From Pectobacterium brasiliense (GTDB lineage Bacteria; Pseudomonadota; Gammaproteobacteria; Enterobacterales; Enterobacteriaceae), in the NCBI RefSeq assembly GCF_016950255.1, contig NZ_JACGFN010000002.1:930001-994000 (forward strand): a stretch of DNA of 64,000 nt, written 5' to 3'. The notes under the pieces were generated by a model. That model ran no database searches, was not told the DNA's origin, and saw nothing but the letters and a program-made list of their open reading frames with translations. Shown one piece after another: positions 34,610-44,732 of this stretch; positions within the stretch are counted from its first letter, which is position 1; each line of letters starts with the position of its first letter. Both the position numbers and the translations under genes were made by a program.

Positions 34610-36499
34610 TTACATCACCAGACGGCGGATGTCAGACAACATGTTGTTAATGATGGTAATGAAGCGAGCACCATCAGCACCGTCAATGACACGGTGGTCG
34701 AAGGACAGAGACATCGGCATCATCAGACGCGGAGTGAACTCTTTACCATTCCAGACCGGTTCCATCGCGGACTTAGACACACCAAGAATAGCGACTTCCG
34801 GCGCGTTGACGATCGGCGCAAAGTGCGTAGTCCCGATGCCGCCCAGGCTGGAGATCGTGAAGCATCCGCCCTGCATTTCGCCAGCAGTCAGCTTGCCATC
34901 GCGGGCTTTCTTGGAGATCGCCATCAGTTCGCGAGACAGCTCAGTGATGCTCTTCTTGTTCACGTCTTTGAACACTGGAACCACCAGACCATTCGGCGTA
35001 TCAACTGCAACACCGATGTTGATGTATTTCTTCAGCGTCAGACGTTGCGCGTCTTCAGACAGTGAACTGTTGAAGCGTGGCATCTGCTCAAGCGCAGCGG
35101 CAACGGCTTTCATGATGAAGACAACTGGGGTGAATTTCACATCCAGTTTGCGCTTCTCAGCTTCGGCGTTCTGCTGTTTACGGAACGCTTCCAGATCGGT
35201 GATGTCGGTTTTGTCGAAGTGCGTAACGTGCGGGATCATCACCCAGTTACGGCTCAGGTTAGCACCAGAGATTTTCTGGATACGACCCAGTTCCACTTCT
35301 TCCACTTCACCAAACTTGCTGAAGTCGACTTTCGGCCATGGCAGCATGCCTGGCAGACCGCCGCCAGCGGCAGCAGCTGGCGCAGACTCAGCGCGTTTCA
35401 CCGCATCTTTCACGTAAGCCTGAACGTCTTCGCGCAGGATACGGCCTTTACGACCAGAACCCTTCACTTTCGCCAGATTCACGCCGAATTCACGTGCCAG
35501 ACGACGGATAACCGGCGTTGCGTGAACGTAAGCATCATTCTCAGCGAATTCGCTCTTGCTTTCCGCTTTTGCAGCTGGTGCTGGCGCAGCAGATTTTGCC
35601 GCCGGAGCCGGTGCAGCCGCCGCTTCTTGCTTGGCCGCTGGAGCCGCCGCAGGTGCAGCGCCTTCCACTTCGAAGACCATGATCAGTGAACCGGTTTTCA
35701 CTTTGTCGCCGGTGCTGATTTTGATTTCTTTAACCGTACCCGCGAACGGCGCAGGGACTTCCATTGAAGCCTTATCGCCTTCAACGGTGATCAGTGATTG
35801 CTCAGCCGCGATTTTATCGCCAACTTTAACCATCACTTCAGTCACTTCGACTTCGTCACCGCCGATATCCGGTACGTTAACTTCTTTCGCCGCAGAGGCA
35901 GCTGGCGCAGCAGCAGGTGCTGCTTCAGCTTTCTCTGCTGAGGCGGCAGGTGCTGCACCCGCCACTTCGAATACCATGATCAGAGAACCGGTAGAGACTT
36001 TATCGCCGGTGCTGATTTTGATCTCTTTAACCGTACCTGCGAAAGGTGCCGGAACTTCCATAGACGCTTTGTCGCCTTCTACGGTGATCAGAGACTGTTC
36101 AGCAGCAACGGTGTCGCCCACTTTAACCAGCACTTCAGTCACTTCGACTTCGTCACCGCCGATATCCGGTACGTTGACGTCTTTCGCTGCCGATGCCGCT
36201 GGGGCAGCAGCCGGAGCCGCCTCTTTCTTCTCTTCTGCCTTGGCAGGTGCAGCGTCAGCTGCACCGTCGGCGGAATCGAAAATCATGATCAGTTTGCCAG
36301 TTTCAACTTTGTCACCGACAGAGACTTTAATCTCTTTCACGACACCAGCCTGCGGAGAAGGGACTTCCATAGAAGCCTTATCACCTTCAACCGTGATCAG
36401 CGATTGTTCAGCTTCAACTTTGTCGCCAACCTTCACCAGCACTTCGGTGACTTCAACTTCATCTGCACCGATATCCGGTACGTTGATTTCGATAGCCAT
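34610..36499 (-). CDS. aceF: Dihydrolipoamide acetyltransferase (E2 of pyruvate dehydrogenase)
   Basis: AceF (629 aa) forms the cubic core of the pyruvate dehydrogenase complex and transfers acetyl groups to CoA. Three lipoyl domains are visible, each with [10 protein letters not shown]; the lipoylated lysines are about K41, K144 and K243. Ala/Pro-rich linkers separate them. The E1/E3-binding domain follows ([21 protein letters not shown]), then the catalytic domain ending with [13 protein letters not shown], which holds the active His and Asp. Domains 2 and 3 are almost identical, so the DNA there is repetitive and could recombine. It starts 14 bp after aceE. Confidence 0.97.
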   Translation of the reverse strand: MAIEINVPDIGADEVEVTEVLVKVGDKVEAEQSLITVEGDKASMEVPSPQAGVVKEIKVSVGDKVETGKLIMIFDSADGAADAAPAKAEEKKEAAPAAAPAASAAKDVNVPDIGGDEVEVTEVLVKVGDTVAAEQSLITVEGDKASMEVPAPFAGTVKEIKISTGDKVSTGSLIMVFEVAGAAPAASAEKAEAAPAAAPAASAAKEVNVPDIGGDEVEVTEVMVKVGDKIAAEQSLITVEGDKASMEVPAPFAGTVKEIKISTGDKVKTGSLIMVFEVEGAAPAAAPAAKQEAAAAPAPAAKSAAPAPAAKAESKSEFAENDAYVHATPVIRRLAREFGVNLAKVKGSGRKGRILREDVQAYVKDAVKRAESAPAAAAGGGLPGMLPWPKVDFSKFGEVEEVELGRIQKISGANLSRNWVMIPHVTHFDKTDITDLEAFRKQQNAEAEKRKLDVKFTPVVFIMKAVAAALEQMPRFNSSLSEDAQRLTLKKYINIGVAVDTPNGLVVPVFKDVNKKSITELSRELMAISKKARDGKLTAGEMQGGCFTISSLGGIGTTHFAPIVNAPEVAILGVSKSAMEPVWNGKEFTPRLMMPMSLSFDHRVIDGADGARFITIINNMLSDIRRLVM

Positions 36500-36513
36500 G
36501 TAATCTTTACCTC

Positions 36514-39177
36514 TTATGCCAGACGCGGGTTAACTTTATCTGCATCGATGTTGAATTTAGTGATGGCATCAGCAACCACTTTCTTATCGATTTCACCGCG
36601 TTTAGCCAGTTCACCCAGAGCCGCAACAACAACGTAAGACGCATCCACTTCGAAGTGGTGACGCAGGTTCTCACGGCTGTCAGAACGACCGAAACCGTCA
36701 GTACCCAGTACGCGGTAATCGCTAGCTGGGATGAAGTTACGGATTTGCTCAGCAAACAGCTTCATGTAGTCAGTAGATGCAACCGCTGGCGCATCGCTCA
36801 GTACCTGAGCCACGTAAGGTACGCGTGGCGTTTCGGTTGGATGCAGCATGTTCCAACGCTCACAATCCTGGCCTTCACGTGCCAGTTCAGTGAAGGACGT
36901 CACGCTGAATACGTCAGAACCAATGCCGTAGTCTGTCGCCAGAATCTGAGCCGCTTCACGTACGTGACGCAGGATAGAACCTGAACCCAGCAGTTGCACT
37001 TTACCTTTGCTACCTTCAACCGTTTCCAGCTTGTAGATACCCTTACGGATACCTTCTTCCGCACCCTGCGGCATCGCAGGCATGTGGTAGTTTTCGTTCA
37101 GCGTGGTGATGTAGTAGTAAATGTTTTCCTGTGCTTCACCGTACATGCGATGCAGACCGTCATGCATGATGACCGCAACTTCGTAGGCAAATGCCGGATC
37201 GTAGGAAATACAGTTCGGAATAGTCAGAGACTGAATGTGGCTGTGACCATCTTCATGCTGCAGACCTTCACCGTTCAGCGTCGTACGACCGGAAGTACCA
37301 CCGATCAGGAAGCCACGAGCCTGTTGGTCACCCGCTGCCCAGCACAGGTCGCCGATACGTTGGAAACCGAACATGGAGTAGTAGATGTAGAACGGAATCA
37401 TCGGCAGGTTGTTGGTGCTGTAAGACGTTGCCGCCGCCAGCCAGGAAGAACCAGCGCCCAGCTCGTTGATACCTTCCTGCAGAATCTGACCTTTCTGGTC
37501 TTCTTTGTAGTAAGCAACCTGCTCACGGTCCTGCGGCGTGTACTGCTGGCCTTTCGGGCTATAAATACCGATCTGGCGGAACAGACCTTCCATACCGAAG
37601 GTGCGCGCTTCGTCAGCGATGATCGGAACCAGACGATCTTTGATAGATTGGTTCTTCAGCATCACATTCAGGACACGTACAAACGCGATAGTGGTAGAGA
37701 TTTCTTTGTTCTGTTCTTCCAGCAGGGTGCTGAAATCTTCCAGCGTTGGCAGTTCCAGTTTCTCATCAAAGTTCGGTTGACGAGACGGCAGGTAGCCACC
37801 CAGCGCCTGACGACGCTCATGCAAGTATTTGTACTCTTCAGACTCTTTATCGAAAGTGATATACGGCAGGCTTTCGATGTTTTCATCGCTAACTGGCACG
37901 TTGAAGCGGTCGCGGAAGTAACGCACGCCATCCATGTTAACTTTCTTAACCTGGTGAGCGATGTTCTTACCTTCAGCCGCGTCGCCCATACCATAACCTT
38001 TAATGGTATGTGCCAGAATAACGGTTGGTTTGCCTTTGGTGTCCTGCGCTTTTTTCAGTGCAGCGTAGACTTTCTTCGGATCGTGACCACCACGGTTCAG
38101 TGACCAAATTTGATCGTCGCTCCAGTCTTTAACCAGTTCTGCCGTCTCCGGGTATTTACCGAAGAAGTGCTCACGCACATAGGCACCGTTTTTGGATTTG
38201 AAGGTCTGGTAGTCACCGTCAACGGTTTCTTCCATCAGTTGGATCAGTTTACCGCTGGTGTCTTTACGCAGCAGTTCGTCCCAACGGTCGCCCCACATGA
38301 CTTTAATCACATCCCAGCCAGCGCCGCTGAAGATACCTTCCAGCTCGTTGATGATCTTACCATTACCGGTAACCGGACCATCCAGACGTTGCAGGTTACA
38401 GTTGATGACGAATACCAGGTTGTCCAGTTTTTCACGGGTCGCGATAGTGATCGCACCTTTGGATTCTGGTTCGTCCATTTCACCGTCGCCCAGGAAGGCA
38501 TAAACGGTTTGCTTAGAAGTATCTTTCAGACCACGGTTTTCCAGATACTTCAGGAATTTAGCCTGGTAGATAGCACCAATTGGGCCCAGACCCATAGAGA
38601 CGGTCGGGAACTGCCAGAAGTCTGGCATCAGTTTAGGGTGCGGATAAGAAGACAGACCGTTACCGTGAACTTCCTGACGGAAATTGTTCATCTGATCTTC
38701 TGTCAGGCGGCCTTCAAGGAAGGCACGAGCGTAAACGCCCGGAGAAATGTGGCCCTGGAAGTAGACCAGGTCGCCGCCGTCCTGCGCAGTGCGAGCACGG
38801 AAGAAGTGGTTAAAGCACACTTCATAGAAAGTGGCGGAAGACTGGAAAGAAGCCATGTGGCCGCCCAGATCCAGATCCTTTTTAGAAGCACGCAGCACTG
38901 TCATGATCGCGTTCCAGCGGATTGCTGAGCGAATACGACGTTCCAGATCCAGATTACCAGGGTATTCCGGCTCGTCTTCCACTGCGATGGTGTTGATGTA
39001 TTGACGTGCAGCTGTACCAGCAGCAACGCTGACACCGCCTTTACGTGCTTCACTCAGAACCTGATCAATCAGGAACTGGGCGCGTTCAACACCCTCTTCA
39101 CGGATGACCGATTCGATCGCCTGCAGCCAGTCGCGGGTTTCGATCGGATCCACGTCATTATTTAAACGATCTGACAT
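36514..39177 (-). CDS. aceE: Pyruvate dehydrogenase E1 component
   Basis: AceE (887 aa) decarboxylates pyruvate and reductively acetylates the lipoyl groups of AceF, using thiamine diphosphate and Mg2+. It is the homodimeric E1 type of gamma-proteobacteria, same length as in E. coli. The ThDP motif starts at [10 protein letters not shown] and ends at NCNLQRLDG. Other conserved parts are HLISPG-like [16 protein letters not shown] and [11 protein letters not shown]. Second gene of the operon, 141 bp after pdhR, with a long inverted repeat in the leader. Confidence 0.97.
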   Translation of the reverse strand: MSDRLNNDVDPIETRDWLQAIESVIREEGVERAQFLIDQVLSEARKGGVSVAAGTAARQYINTIAVEDEPEYPGNLDLERRIRSAIRWNAIMTVLRASKKDLDLGGHMASFQSSATFYEVCFNHFFRARTAQDGGDLVYFQGHISPGVYARAFLEGRLTEDQMNNFRQEVHGNGLSSYPHPKLMPDFWQFPTVSMGLGPIGAIYQAKFLKYLENRGLKDTSKQTVYAFLGDGEMDEPESKGAITIATREKLDNLVFVINCNLQRLDGPVTGNGKIINELEGIFSGAGWDVIKVMWGDRWDELLRKDTSGKLIQLMEETVDGDYQTFKSKNGAYVREHFFGKYPETAELVKDWSDDQIWSLNRGGHDPKKVYAALKKAQDTKGKPTVILAHTIKGYGMGDAAEGKNIAHQVKKVNMDGVRYFRDRFNVPVSDENIESLPYITFDKESEEYKYLHERRQALGGYLPSRQPNFDEKLELPTLEDFSTLLEEQNKEISTTIAFVRVLNVMLKNQSIKDRLVPIIADEARTFGMEGLFRQIGIYSPKGQQYTPQDREQVAYYKEDQKGQILQEGINELGAGSSWLAAATSYSTNNLPMIPFYIYYSMFGFQRIGDLCWAAGDQQARGFLIGGTSGRTTLNGEGLQHEDGHSHIQSLTIPNCISYDPAFAYEVAVIMHDGLHRMYGEAQENIYYYITTLNENYHMPAMPQGAEEGIRKGIYKLETVEGSKGKVQLLGSGSILRHVREAAQILATDYGIGSDVFSVTSFTELAREGQDCERWNMLHPTETPRVPYVAQVLSDAPAVASTDYMKLFAEQIRNFIPASDYRVLGTDGFGRSDSRENLRHHFEVDASYVVVAALGELAKRGEIDKKVVADAITKFNIDADKVNPRLA

Positions 39178-39213
39178 GGTTATTCCTTATCTTCTCTAAT
39201 CAGTTAGTTTATG

Positions 39214-39276
39214 GAGCCTGTCTTCCTGCACTCTGACTCAGGTTTCGTCCTAAGCAAAACGCATGAAGACAGGCTC
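39214..39276 (-). promoter_or_regulatory. Long inverted repeat in the pdhR-aceE leader
   Basis: GAGCCTGTCTTC (39214-39225) and GAAGACAGGCTC (39265-39276) are perfectly complementary, 12 bp, with a 39-nt loop, in the 141-bp gap before aceE. On the mRNA this gives a stable stem about 37 nt before the aceE start. It could set mRNA processing or the pdhR:aceE ratio; no terminator T-run follows. Confidence 0.5.
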
Positions 39277-39318
39277 ATCGTCGTCATTACCGCATTCAGA
39301 GCCCCAAATTACGGATGC

Positions 39319-40083
39319 TCAATCCCTGCGTTGCTGGAGCCGACGCAGCGATCTCTCGCGCCGACTATGTTCCCGGTTAAGATCCAGCAATACTTCCTCA
39401 ATAAACGCCAGATGACGGTGTGATGCTTCGCGCGCCTTTTCCGGCTCACGGGCAACAATCGCCTCAAAAATGCTGGCGCGATGAATGCTAACCTGAGCCA
39501 ACACTTCACGGCTCAAATAAAGCAATTCAAAATTCTGCCTCACGTTCTGTTCGAGCATCGGCCCCATACAGCGCACCAAATGCAGCAACACCACATTATG
39601 CGTGGCTTCTGTTACAGCAACCTGATACTGCATAACGGCTTCTGACTCGGCGTCCAGATCGCCCGCTTCCCTCGCCTTCTCAATCACGGCATGACAATCC
39701 CGGATACGCTGCAGATCCGACTCTGTGCCACGCAACGCAGCATAGTAGGCAGCAATGCCTTCCAGCGCATGACGCGTTTCCAGAAGATCGAACTGTGATT
39801 CGGGATGTGTGCTCAGTAATTCTGCCAGCGGATCGCTGACGCTTTGCCATAGATTGGCTTGGACGAAGGTACCACCACCCTGACGGCGCAAAAGGAGACC
39901 TTTGGCTTCCAGGCGTTGAATGGCTTCTCTCAGAGAAGGGCGGGAAACATCGAACTGTTTAGCCAGTTCGCGCTCCGGTGGGAGCTTCTCGCCGGGGCGC
40001 AAGGTTCCCTCAAGGATCAGAAACTCCAGCTGCTGTTCAATCACATCTGACAGTTTGGGCTGACGGATCTTGCTGTATGCCAT
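39319..40083 (-). CDS. pdhR: Pyruvate-responsive repressor of the pdh operon
   Basis: PdhR (254 aa) is a GntR-family (FadR subgroup) repressor released from DNA by pyruvate. The N-terminal winged HTH reads [48 protein letters not shown]; the C-terminal FCD domain follows ([16 protein letters not shown]). Gene order pdhR-aceE-aceF-lpd is standard. The perfect operator 33-49 bp before its start shows autoregulation. Confidence 0.96.
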   Translation of the reverse strand: MAYSKIRQPKLSDVIEQQLEFLILEGTLRPGEKLPPERELAKQFDVSRPSLREAIQRLEAKGLLLRRQGGGTFVQANLWQSVSDPLAELLSTHPESQFDLLETRHALEGIAAYYAALRGTESDLQRIRDCHAVIEKAREAGDLDAESEAVMQYQVAVTEATHNVVLLHLVRCMGPMLEQNVRQNFELLYLSREVLAQVSIHRASIFEAIVAREPEKAREASHRHLAFIEEVLLDLNREHSRRERSLRRLQQRRD

Positions 40084-40115
40084 AGTGAATTCTTCTCTGC
40101 GAATGGCGCGGAGTC

Positions 40116-40132
40116 AATTGGTAATACCAATT
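40116..40132 (-). promoter_or_regulatory. PdhR operator
   Basis: AATTGGTAATACCAATT is a perfect match to the PdhR consensus (ATTGGTNNNACCAAT), palindromic, 33 bp before the pdhR start. It should repress the whole operon when pyruvate is low. Confidence 0.93.
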
Positions 40133-40256
40133 TCAAAAACGTGACGCTAAAGTAACAAAGTATTCACCTTCTGTCCATAAGGACCTTGAGCTAAATCACC
40201 AATCCCACCAGATTTTAACAAATGCACGAGAAACATGCGGCAAAGTGATAGCCCGC

Positions 40257-40271
40257 CTGTGGTATTACCAT
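40257..40271. promoter_or_regulatory. Second, weaker PdhR-like site
   Basis: TGTGGTATTACCATT keeps the GGT-N3-ACC core and has TGGTATTACCA as an 11-bp palindrome. It lies about 125 bp further upstream of pdhR than the main operator, in the gap shared with aroP. Confidence 0.4.
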
Positions 40272-40419
40272 TAATCCCCTCTGTCTATATTTTAACTTTT
40301 TTGAAACGTAAAGCAGGCATTGCTGAACCGTTTAAATAGGAAAATAGTGAATTTAAATGCAATAAATCAGATTTTTTATTCTCAGAAGGGAAGCGTAGCT
40401 ACCCGCAGCTTCACAACGA

Positions 40420-40437
40420 GGTAAACACTATTTTACA
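40420..40437 (+). promoter_or_regulatory. TyrR box upstream of aroP
   Basis: GGTAAA-CACTAT-TTTACA matches the TyrR consensus TGTAAA-N6-TTTACA at all but the first base. TyrR represses aroP with aromatic amino acids in E. coli. The site is about 330 bp before the ATG, farther than expected, so either the transcript has a long leader or other sites contribute. The rest of 40438-40765 shows no gene. Confidence 0.6.
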
Positions 40438-40765
40438 GCAGGGATAAAGAGATAATAAAAGGGAGTAAAACTAAAGGAGTAGGCCCCCTCTTCTACCCTG
40501 AAAAATCCTCTCTCGATTTTCTCGTCATCAGGCTCTTAATCAGAGAAAGGTAAAATTTTTGATGTGGCAATAGTTTTTAATTATCAAACGATAAGAAATC
40601 AGTGCAATCTTGTGCACTTACCACTATTCTCTGCCAAACGGTAGCCGTTTTCTTATTTTAAGAAATTCCATCCCGTAAAAATAAAATTACACAAACGTAT
40701 AGTCACTAATACGCGTGTTCGTTCACACCGTGTTTTTTACTTGCACTGGCAGAGGGTTAAATTTG

Positions 40766-42124
40766 ATGGATAATCAACAAACGGACGGCACGCTAAAGCG
40801 TGGTTTGAAAAACCGTCATATTCAGTTGATTGCCTTGGGTGGCGCAGTAGGTACTGGCCTCTTTCTTGGTATTGCTCAGACAATCAAGATGGCCGGGCCA
40901 TCGGTCCTGTTAGGCTATGCGATTGGCGGTCTGATCGCGTTTCTCATTATGCGCCAGCTGGGCGAGATGGTGGTTGAAGAGCCGGTAGCCGGATCGTTCA
41001 GCCACTTTGCTTATAAATACTGGGGCGATTTCGCGGGCTTCGCATCGGGTTGGAACTACTGGGTGCTGTATGTGCTGGTCGCCATGGCCGAGCTCAGCGC
41101 CGTGGGGATTTACGTCCAGTACTGGTGGCCAGATATTCCGACCTGGGTGTCCGCCGCCGTCTTCTTCCTGCTGATTAACGCCATCAATCTGGCGAACGTC
41201 AAAGTCTACGGTGAGATGGAATTCTGGTTTGCCATCATCAAAGTCGTCGCGATTATTGGCATGATCGTCTTCGGTGGCTGGCTGCTGCTCAGCGGTACGG
41301 GCGGGCCGGAAGCGACCGTAACCAACTTGTGGGCGCAGGGCGGGTTCTTCCCGAACGGCGTGCTCGGTCTGGTGATGGCGATGGCCGTAATCATGTTCTC
41401 ATTTGGCGGGCTGGAACTGGTGGGGATTACCGCGGCAGAAGCGGATGACCCAGAGAAAAGTATTCCACGCGCGACCAATCAGGTTATCTACCGCATCCTG
41501 ATTTTCTACATCGGTTCACTCGCTATCCTGCTGTCACTGTACCCGTGGGGCAAGGTTGTGGAAGGCGGTAGTCCGTTCGTCATGATCTTCCATGAACTGA
41601 ACAGCAACGTCGTAGCGACAGTGCTGAACATCGTGGTACTGACCGCGGCACTGTCCGTTTACAACAGCTGCGTATATTGCAACAGCCGCATGCTGTTCGG
41701 TCTGGCGAAACAGGGTAACGGACCGAAAGTCCTGAAAACTGTCGATGCTCGTGGCGTTCCGGTTGTTGCTATCGGTATCTCCGCGCTGGCGACGGCGCTG
41801 TGCGTCCTGATCAACTACCTCATTCCGGGTAAAGCGTTTGAGCTGCTGATGGCGCTAGTCGTGTCGGCTCTTGTGATTAACTGGGCGATGATCAGTCTGG
41901 CGCACCTGAAGTTCCGTGCGCAAAAGGACAAAGAAGGTACGGTGACCAAGTTTAAAGCGCTGCTTTATCCGCTGGGTAACTATATCTGTCTGCTGTTCCT
42001 GGCCGGCATACTGGTCATCATGTTCCTGACGCCAGGCATTCAGATTTCCGTCATGCTGATTCCGGTCTGGCTGGTTATTCTGGCCGTGGGCTACTTCATC
42101 AAAAAGAAAAATCAGGCGGCGTAA
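40766..42124 (+). CDS. aroP: Aromatic amino acid permease
   Basis: AroP (452 aa) is an APC-family proton symporter for Phe, Tyr and Trp with 12 membrane helices. It starts with QQTDGTLKRGLKNRHIQLIA and has GGAVGTGLFLG in helix 1, LIMRQLGEMVVEEPVAGSFS and AALSVYNSCVYCNSRMLFGL, all close to E. coli AroP. ATG 40766 is chosen by homology. Its divergent position next to pdhR is the same as in E. coli. Regulation by TyrR is suggested by the upstream box. Confidence 0.94.
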   Translation: MDNQQTDGTLKRGLKNRHIQLIALGGAVGTGLFLGIAQTIKMAGPSVLLGYAIGGLIAFLIMRQLGEMVVEEPVAGSFSHFAYKYWGDFAGFASGWNYWVLYVLVAMAELSAVGIYVQYWWPDIPTWVSAAVFFLLINAINLANVKVYGEMEFWFAIIKVVAIIGMIVFGGWLLLSGTGGPEATVTNLWAQGGFFPNGVLGLVMAMAVIMFSFGGLELVGITAAEADDPEKSIPRATNQVIYRILIFYIGSLAILLSLYPWGKVVEGGSPFVMIFHELNSNVVATVLNIVVLTAALSVYNSCVYCNSRMLFGLAKQGNGPKVLKTVDARGVPVVAIGISALATALCVLINYLIPGKAFELLMALVVSALVINWAMISLAHLKFRAQKDKEGTVTKFKALLYPLGNYICLLFLAGILVIMFLTPGIQISVMLIPVWLVILAVGYFIKKKNQAA

Positions 42125-42157
42125 GCCTAAGCCTCAGCGCTCACCACATCCTTTTCC

Positions 42158-42182
42158 ATGGCCGACTCTGTCGGCCATTTTC
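42158..42182 (+). terminator. Rho-independent terminator of aroP
   Basis: ATGGCCGA, CTCTG loop, TCGGCCAT, then TTTTC; 34 bp after the aroP stop. Confidence 0.75.
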
Positions 42183-42234
42183 ATATTTGCCATGTCCATC
42201 ACATTTTGCCCCGCACGACCCGTTTGTCCATTTT

Positions 42235-42248
42235 TGCAACCGATTTCA
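42235..42248. promoter_or_regulatory. Possible LacI-type operator before the GPH-GH43 operon
   Basis: TGCAACCGATTTCA is an imperfect palindrome (10 of 14 positions symmetric) with the central CG usual in LacI/GalR operators. It lies about 66 bp before the symporter start. No regulator gene is adjacent, so the binder would be encoded elsewhere. Confidence 0.33.
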
Positions 42249-42313
42249 TACGCTCTTTTATCCCTATCGAGAGGAATAATCGTGTTTACACGTTAAGCAC
42301 AGGAGTCGTATTC

Positions 42314-43747
42314 ATGAAGAACAACGCACTGTCCGTTAAAGAAAAGATCGGCTACGGAATGGGTGACGCAGGATGCAACATGATTGGCGGAGCCATCATG
42401 CTATTTCTGAGCTACTTCTACACAGATATCTATGGCCTCTCGCCTGCTTTAGTCGGCACCCTGCTACTTTCCATTCGCGTCATCGATGCCGTCACGGATC
42501 CGATTATGGGCGCGATCGCCGATCGCACCCAAAGCCGCTGGGGTCGCTTTCGGCCTTATCTGCTTTGGGTCTGCGTGCCCTACGTGCTGTTCAGCGTCCT
42601 CATGTTTACCACGCCGGATTGGAGCTACAACGGCAAGGTCATCTACGCGTTCGTCACCTATTTTCTGATGTCGCTGACGTACACCGCCATCAACATCCCC
42701 TACTGCTCACTGGGTGGCGTGATAACCGCCGATCCGCATGAGCGAGTCTCCTGCCAGTCATACCGCTTCATCATGGTCGGTATCGCCACGCTCATCCTCT
42801 CTTCGACGCTGCTGCCTATGGCTGAGTGGTTCGGCGGTGAGGACAAAGCGCGTGGTTACCAAATGTCGATGGGCGTGATGGCGATCATTGCCCTATTCAT
42901 GTTTCTATTTTGCTTTGCTACCGTTCAGGAGCGAATTAAACCCGCCATCCCCACCAACGATGCGCTGAAAGCGGACCTGCGAGACGTCTGGAAAAACGAC
43001 CAATGGCCGCGCATTCTGCTGTTAACCCTGTGCAACGTCTGTCCTGGATTTATCCGCATGGCGGCCACGATGTACTACGTTACGTGGGTGATGGGAAAGT
43101 CCGCCTCATTCGCCAGCCTGTTTATCAGCCTCGGCGTGGTCGGCATGATGTTCGGCAGCGCATTGGCGAAACCCCTGACCGACCGTTTCTGTAAACTGAA
43201 AGTGTTTTTCTGGGTCAACATCGCGCTAGCGATCTTCTCCAGCGCCTTCTATTTCTTCAACCCTCACCTAACCAGCTTTATTCTGGTGATGTACTTCCTG
43301 CTGAACGTCCTGCACCAGATTCCGTCCCCGCTCCACTGGTCGCTGATGGCCGATGTGGATGACTATGGCGAGTGGAAAACCGGCAAGCGAATCACCGGGA
43401 TCAGCTTCTCAGGCAATCTGTTCTTCCTGAAGGTCGGGCTAGCGATTGCGGGGGCGATGGTCGGCTTCCTGCTGTCCTACTATGGTTATGATGCCAATGC
43501 TACACAGCAAAATGCAGAAGCCATGAACGGTATCATTATGTTGTTCACTCTTATTCCCGGCGTAGGCTATTTGATTACCGCGGGCGTTGTGCGTTTGCTG
43601 AAGGTCGATCGCCAACTCATGCAGCAAATACAAGTCGATCTGGAAAAACGCCGTAATAACTATCGGGAACTGAGCGAAAGCCGCGACAGTCAATCACTCA
43701 ACGTAAAAAGAGGAGGAAAGAATGATGAACCCACATCAATGGCCTAA
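42314..43747 (+). CDS. GPH-family sugar:cation symporter
   Basis: A 477-aa inner-membrane carrier of the glycoside-pentoside-hexuronide family (MelB, XynP/YicJ, YagG relatives), with about 12 helices. Motifs include KEKIGYGMGDAGCNMIGG at the N-terminus, RVIDAVTDPIMGAIADRT with the cation-binding Asp residues, and SRWGRFRPYLLW. ATG 42314 is preceded by AGGAG; an upstream in-frame start lies in the aroP terminator region. The GH43 gene overlaps its 3' end, so it likely imports arabino- or xylo-oligosaccharides that the enzyme then cleaves inside the cell. Confidence 0.88.
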   Translation: MKNNALSVKEKIGYGMGDAGCNMIGGAIMLFLSYFYTDIYGLSPALVGTLLLSIRVIDAVTDPIMGAIADRTQSRWGRFRPYLLWVCVPYVLFSVLMFTTPDWSYNGKVIYAFVTYFLMSLTYTAINIPYCSLGGVITADPHERVSCQSYRFIMVGIATLILSSTLLPMAEWFGGEDKARGYQMSMGVMAIIALFMFLFCFATVQERIKPAIPTNDALKADLRDVWKNDQWPRILLLTLCNVCPGFIRMAATMYYVTWVMGKSASFASLFISLGVVGMMFGSALAKPLTDRFCKLKVFFWVNIALAIFSSAFYFFNPHLTSFILVMYFLLNVLHQIPSPLHWSLMADVDDYGEWKTGKRITGISFSGNLFFLKVGLAIAGAMVGFLLSYYGYDANATQQNAEAMNGIIMLFTLIPGVGYLITAGVVRLLKVDRQLMQQIQVDLEKRRNNYRELSESRDSQSLNVKRGGKNDEPTSMA

Positions 43748-44681
43748 CCCACTGATTGAACAACGGGCTGACCCTTTCATTCTTCGCCACACGGACGGAC
43801 AATATTATTTTATTGCCTCAGTACCTGAATACAATCGGCTCGAAATTCGCCGGGCCAGTTCGCTGGAGGCGCTTGCCCACGCGACCCCGGTGACAATCTG
43901 GCGCAAGCATGAACGCGGCTCTTTAAGTGCGCTGATTTGGGCACCGGAACTGCACGTGATTCATGGCAAGTGGTATGTCTATTTCGCCGCTGCGCCGTCG
44001 GAAGACATCAAAGACGGCTTATTCCAGCACCGTATGTTTGCGCTGGAATGTGCAGACAGCGACCCGCTAAAAGGCAACTGGGTAGAAAGAGGCCGGATTT
44101 ATACGCAATTCGATACCTTTTCGCTGGATGCCACCCACTTTGAACATAAAGGCAAACGCTACTATCTGTGGGCACAAAAAGATCCCGCTATTCCTGGTAA
44201 TTCGAATCTGTATCTGGCGGAAATGGAAAATCCGTGGACGCTGAAAGGCACGCCGGTCATGTTGAGCAAGCCGGAACTACCGTGGGAAGTGATCGGTTTT
44301 AAAGTCAACGAAGGTCCCGCTGTCATTAAACACGGCGAACGTCTCTTCATTACCTATTCCGCCAGCGCCACCGATGAAAATTACTGTATCGGCTTACTAT
44401 GGGCGAACGCAGACAGCGATCTGTTGAACCCGACAAGCTGGCATAAATCGCAGCAGCCGGTCTTTACCACCAGCCGAGCAAATCGGCAGTTTGGGCCAGG
44501 CCATAATAGCTTTACGCAAACAGAAACGGGCGAAGACGTTCTGGTTTACCATGCCCGCAACTACACGGAGATCGAAGGCGACCCGCTGTATGACCCCAAT
44601 CGCCATACGCGGATCAAAACCTTCACCTGGGATCGTGACGGAATGCCCGTGTTCGGCGAACCACCCGCTGACAGGCAATAA
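43722..44681 (+). CDS. Intracellular GH43 glycoside hydrolase (arabinofuranosidase type)
   Basis: A 319-aa five-bladed-propeller hydrolase of family GH43. The likely catalytic base is Asp in QRADPFI, the pKa-modulating Asp is in SLDATHF and the acid Glu in NEGPAV; FGPGHNSF is typical of the third blade. There is no signal peptide, so it acts on imported oligosaccharides. The sequence is closest to the GH43 enzymes annotated as alpha-L-arabinofuranosidases (subfamily 26), fitting plant arabinan breakdown. It overlaps the symporter gene by 26 bp and has AGGAGG before tandem ATG codons (43722, 43725). Confidence 0.86.
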   Translation: MMNPHQWPNPLIEQRADPFILRHTDGQYYFIASVPEYNRLEIRRASSLEALAHATPVTIWRKHERGSLSALIWAPELHVIHGKWYVYFAAAPSEDIKDGLFQHRMFALECADSDPLKGNWVERGRIYTQFDTFSLDATHFEHKGKRYYLWAQKDPAIPGNSNLYLAEMENPWTLKGTPVMLSKPELPWEVIGFKVNEGPAVIKHGERLFITYSASATDENYCIGLLWANADSDLLNPTSWHKSQQPVFTTSRANRQFGPGHNSFTQTETGEDVLVYHARNYTEIEGDPLYDPNRHTRIKTFTWDRDGMPVFGEPPADRQ

Positions 44682-44691
44682 GCGAGAAACG

Positions 44692-44732
44692 GGTGCGCTG
44701 GGACGCCCAACGGGAAATTAAACCAGCGCACC
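44692..44732. terminator. Inverted repeat between GH43 and ampE
   Basis: GGTGCGCTGG (44692-44701) and CCAGCGCACC (44723-44732) form a 10-bp perfect stem with a 21-nt loop that includes the ampE stop. It could end transcription in either direction, but lacks T-runs. Confidence 0.5.

Noticed and set aside
35556..36503. Long Ser/Ala/Thr-rich frame antisense to aceF
   Set aside because: It mirrors the repeated lipoyl domains and Ala/Pro linkers of aceF; the internal repeats are inherited from that gene.
36994..38103. Long open frame antisense to aceE (369 codons)
   Set aside because: It lies wholly inside a highly conserved gene on the other strand; the openness follows from the aceE codon bias. 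No start signal or family match.
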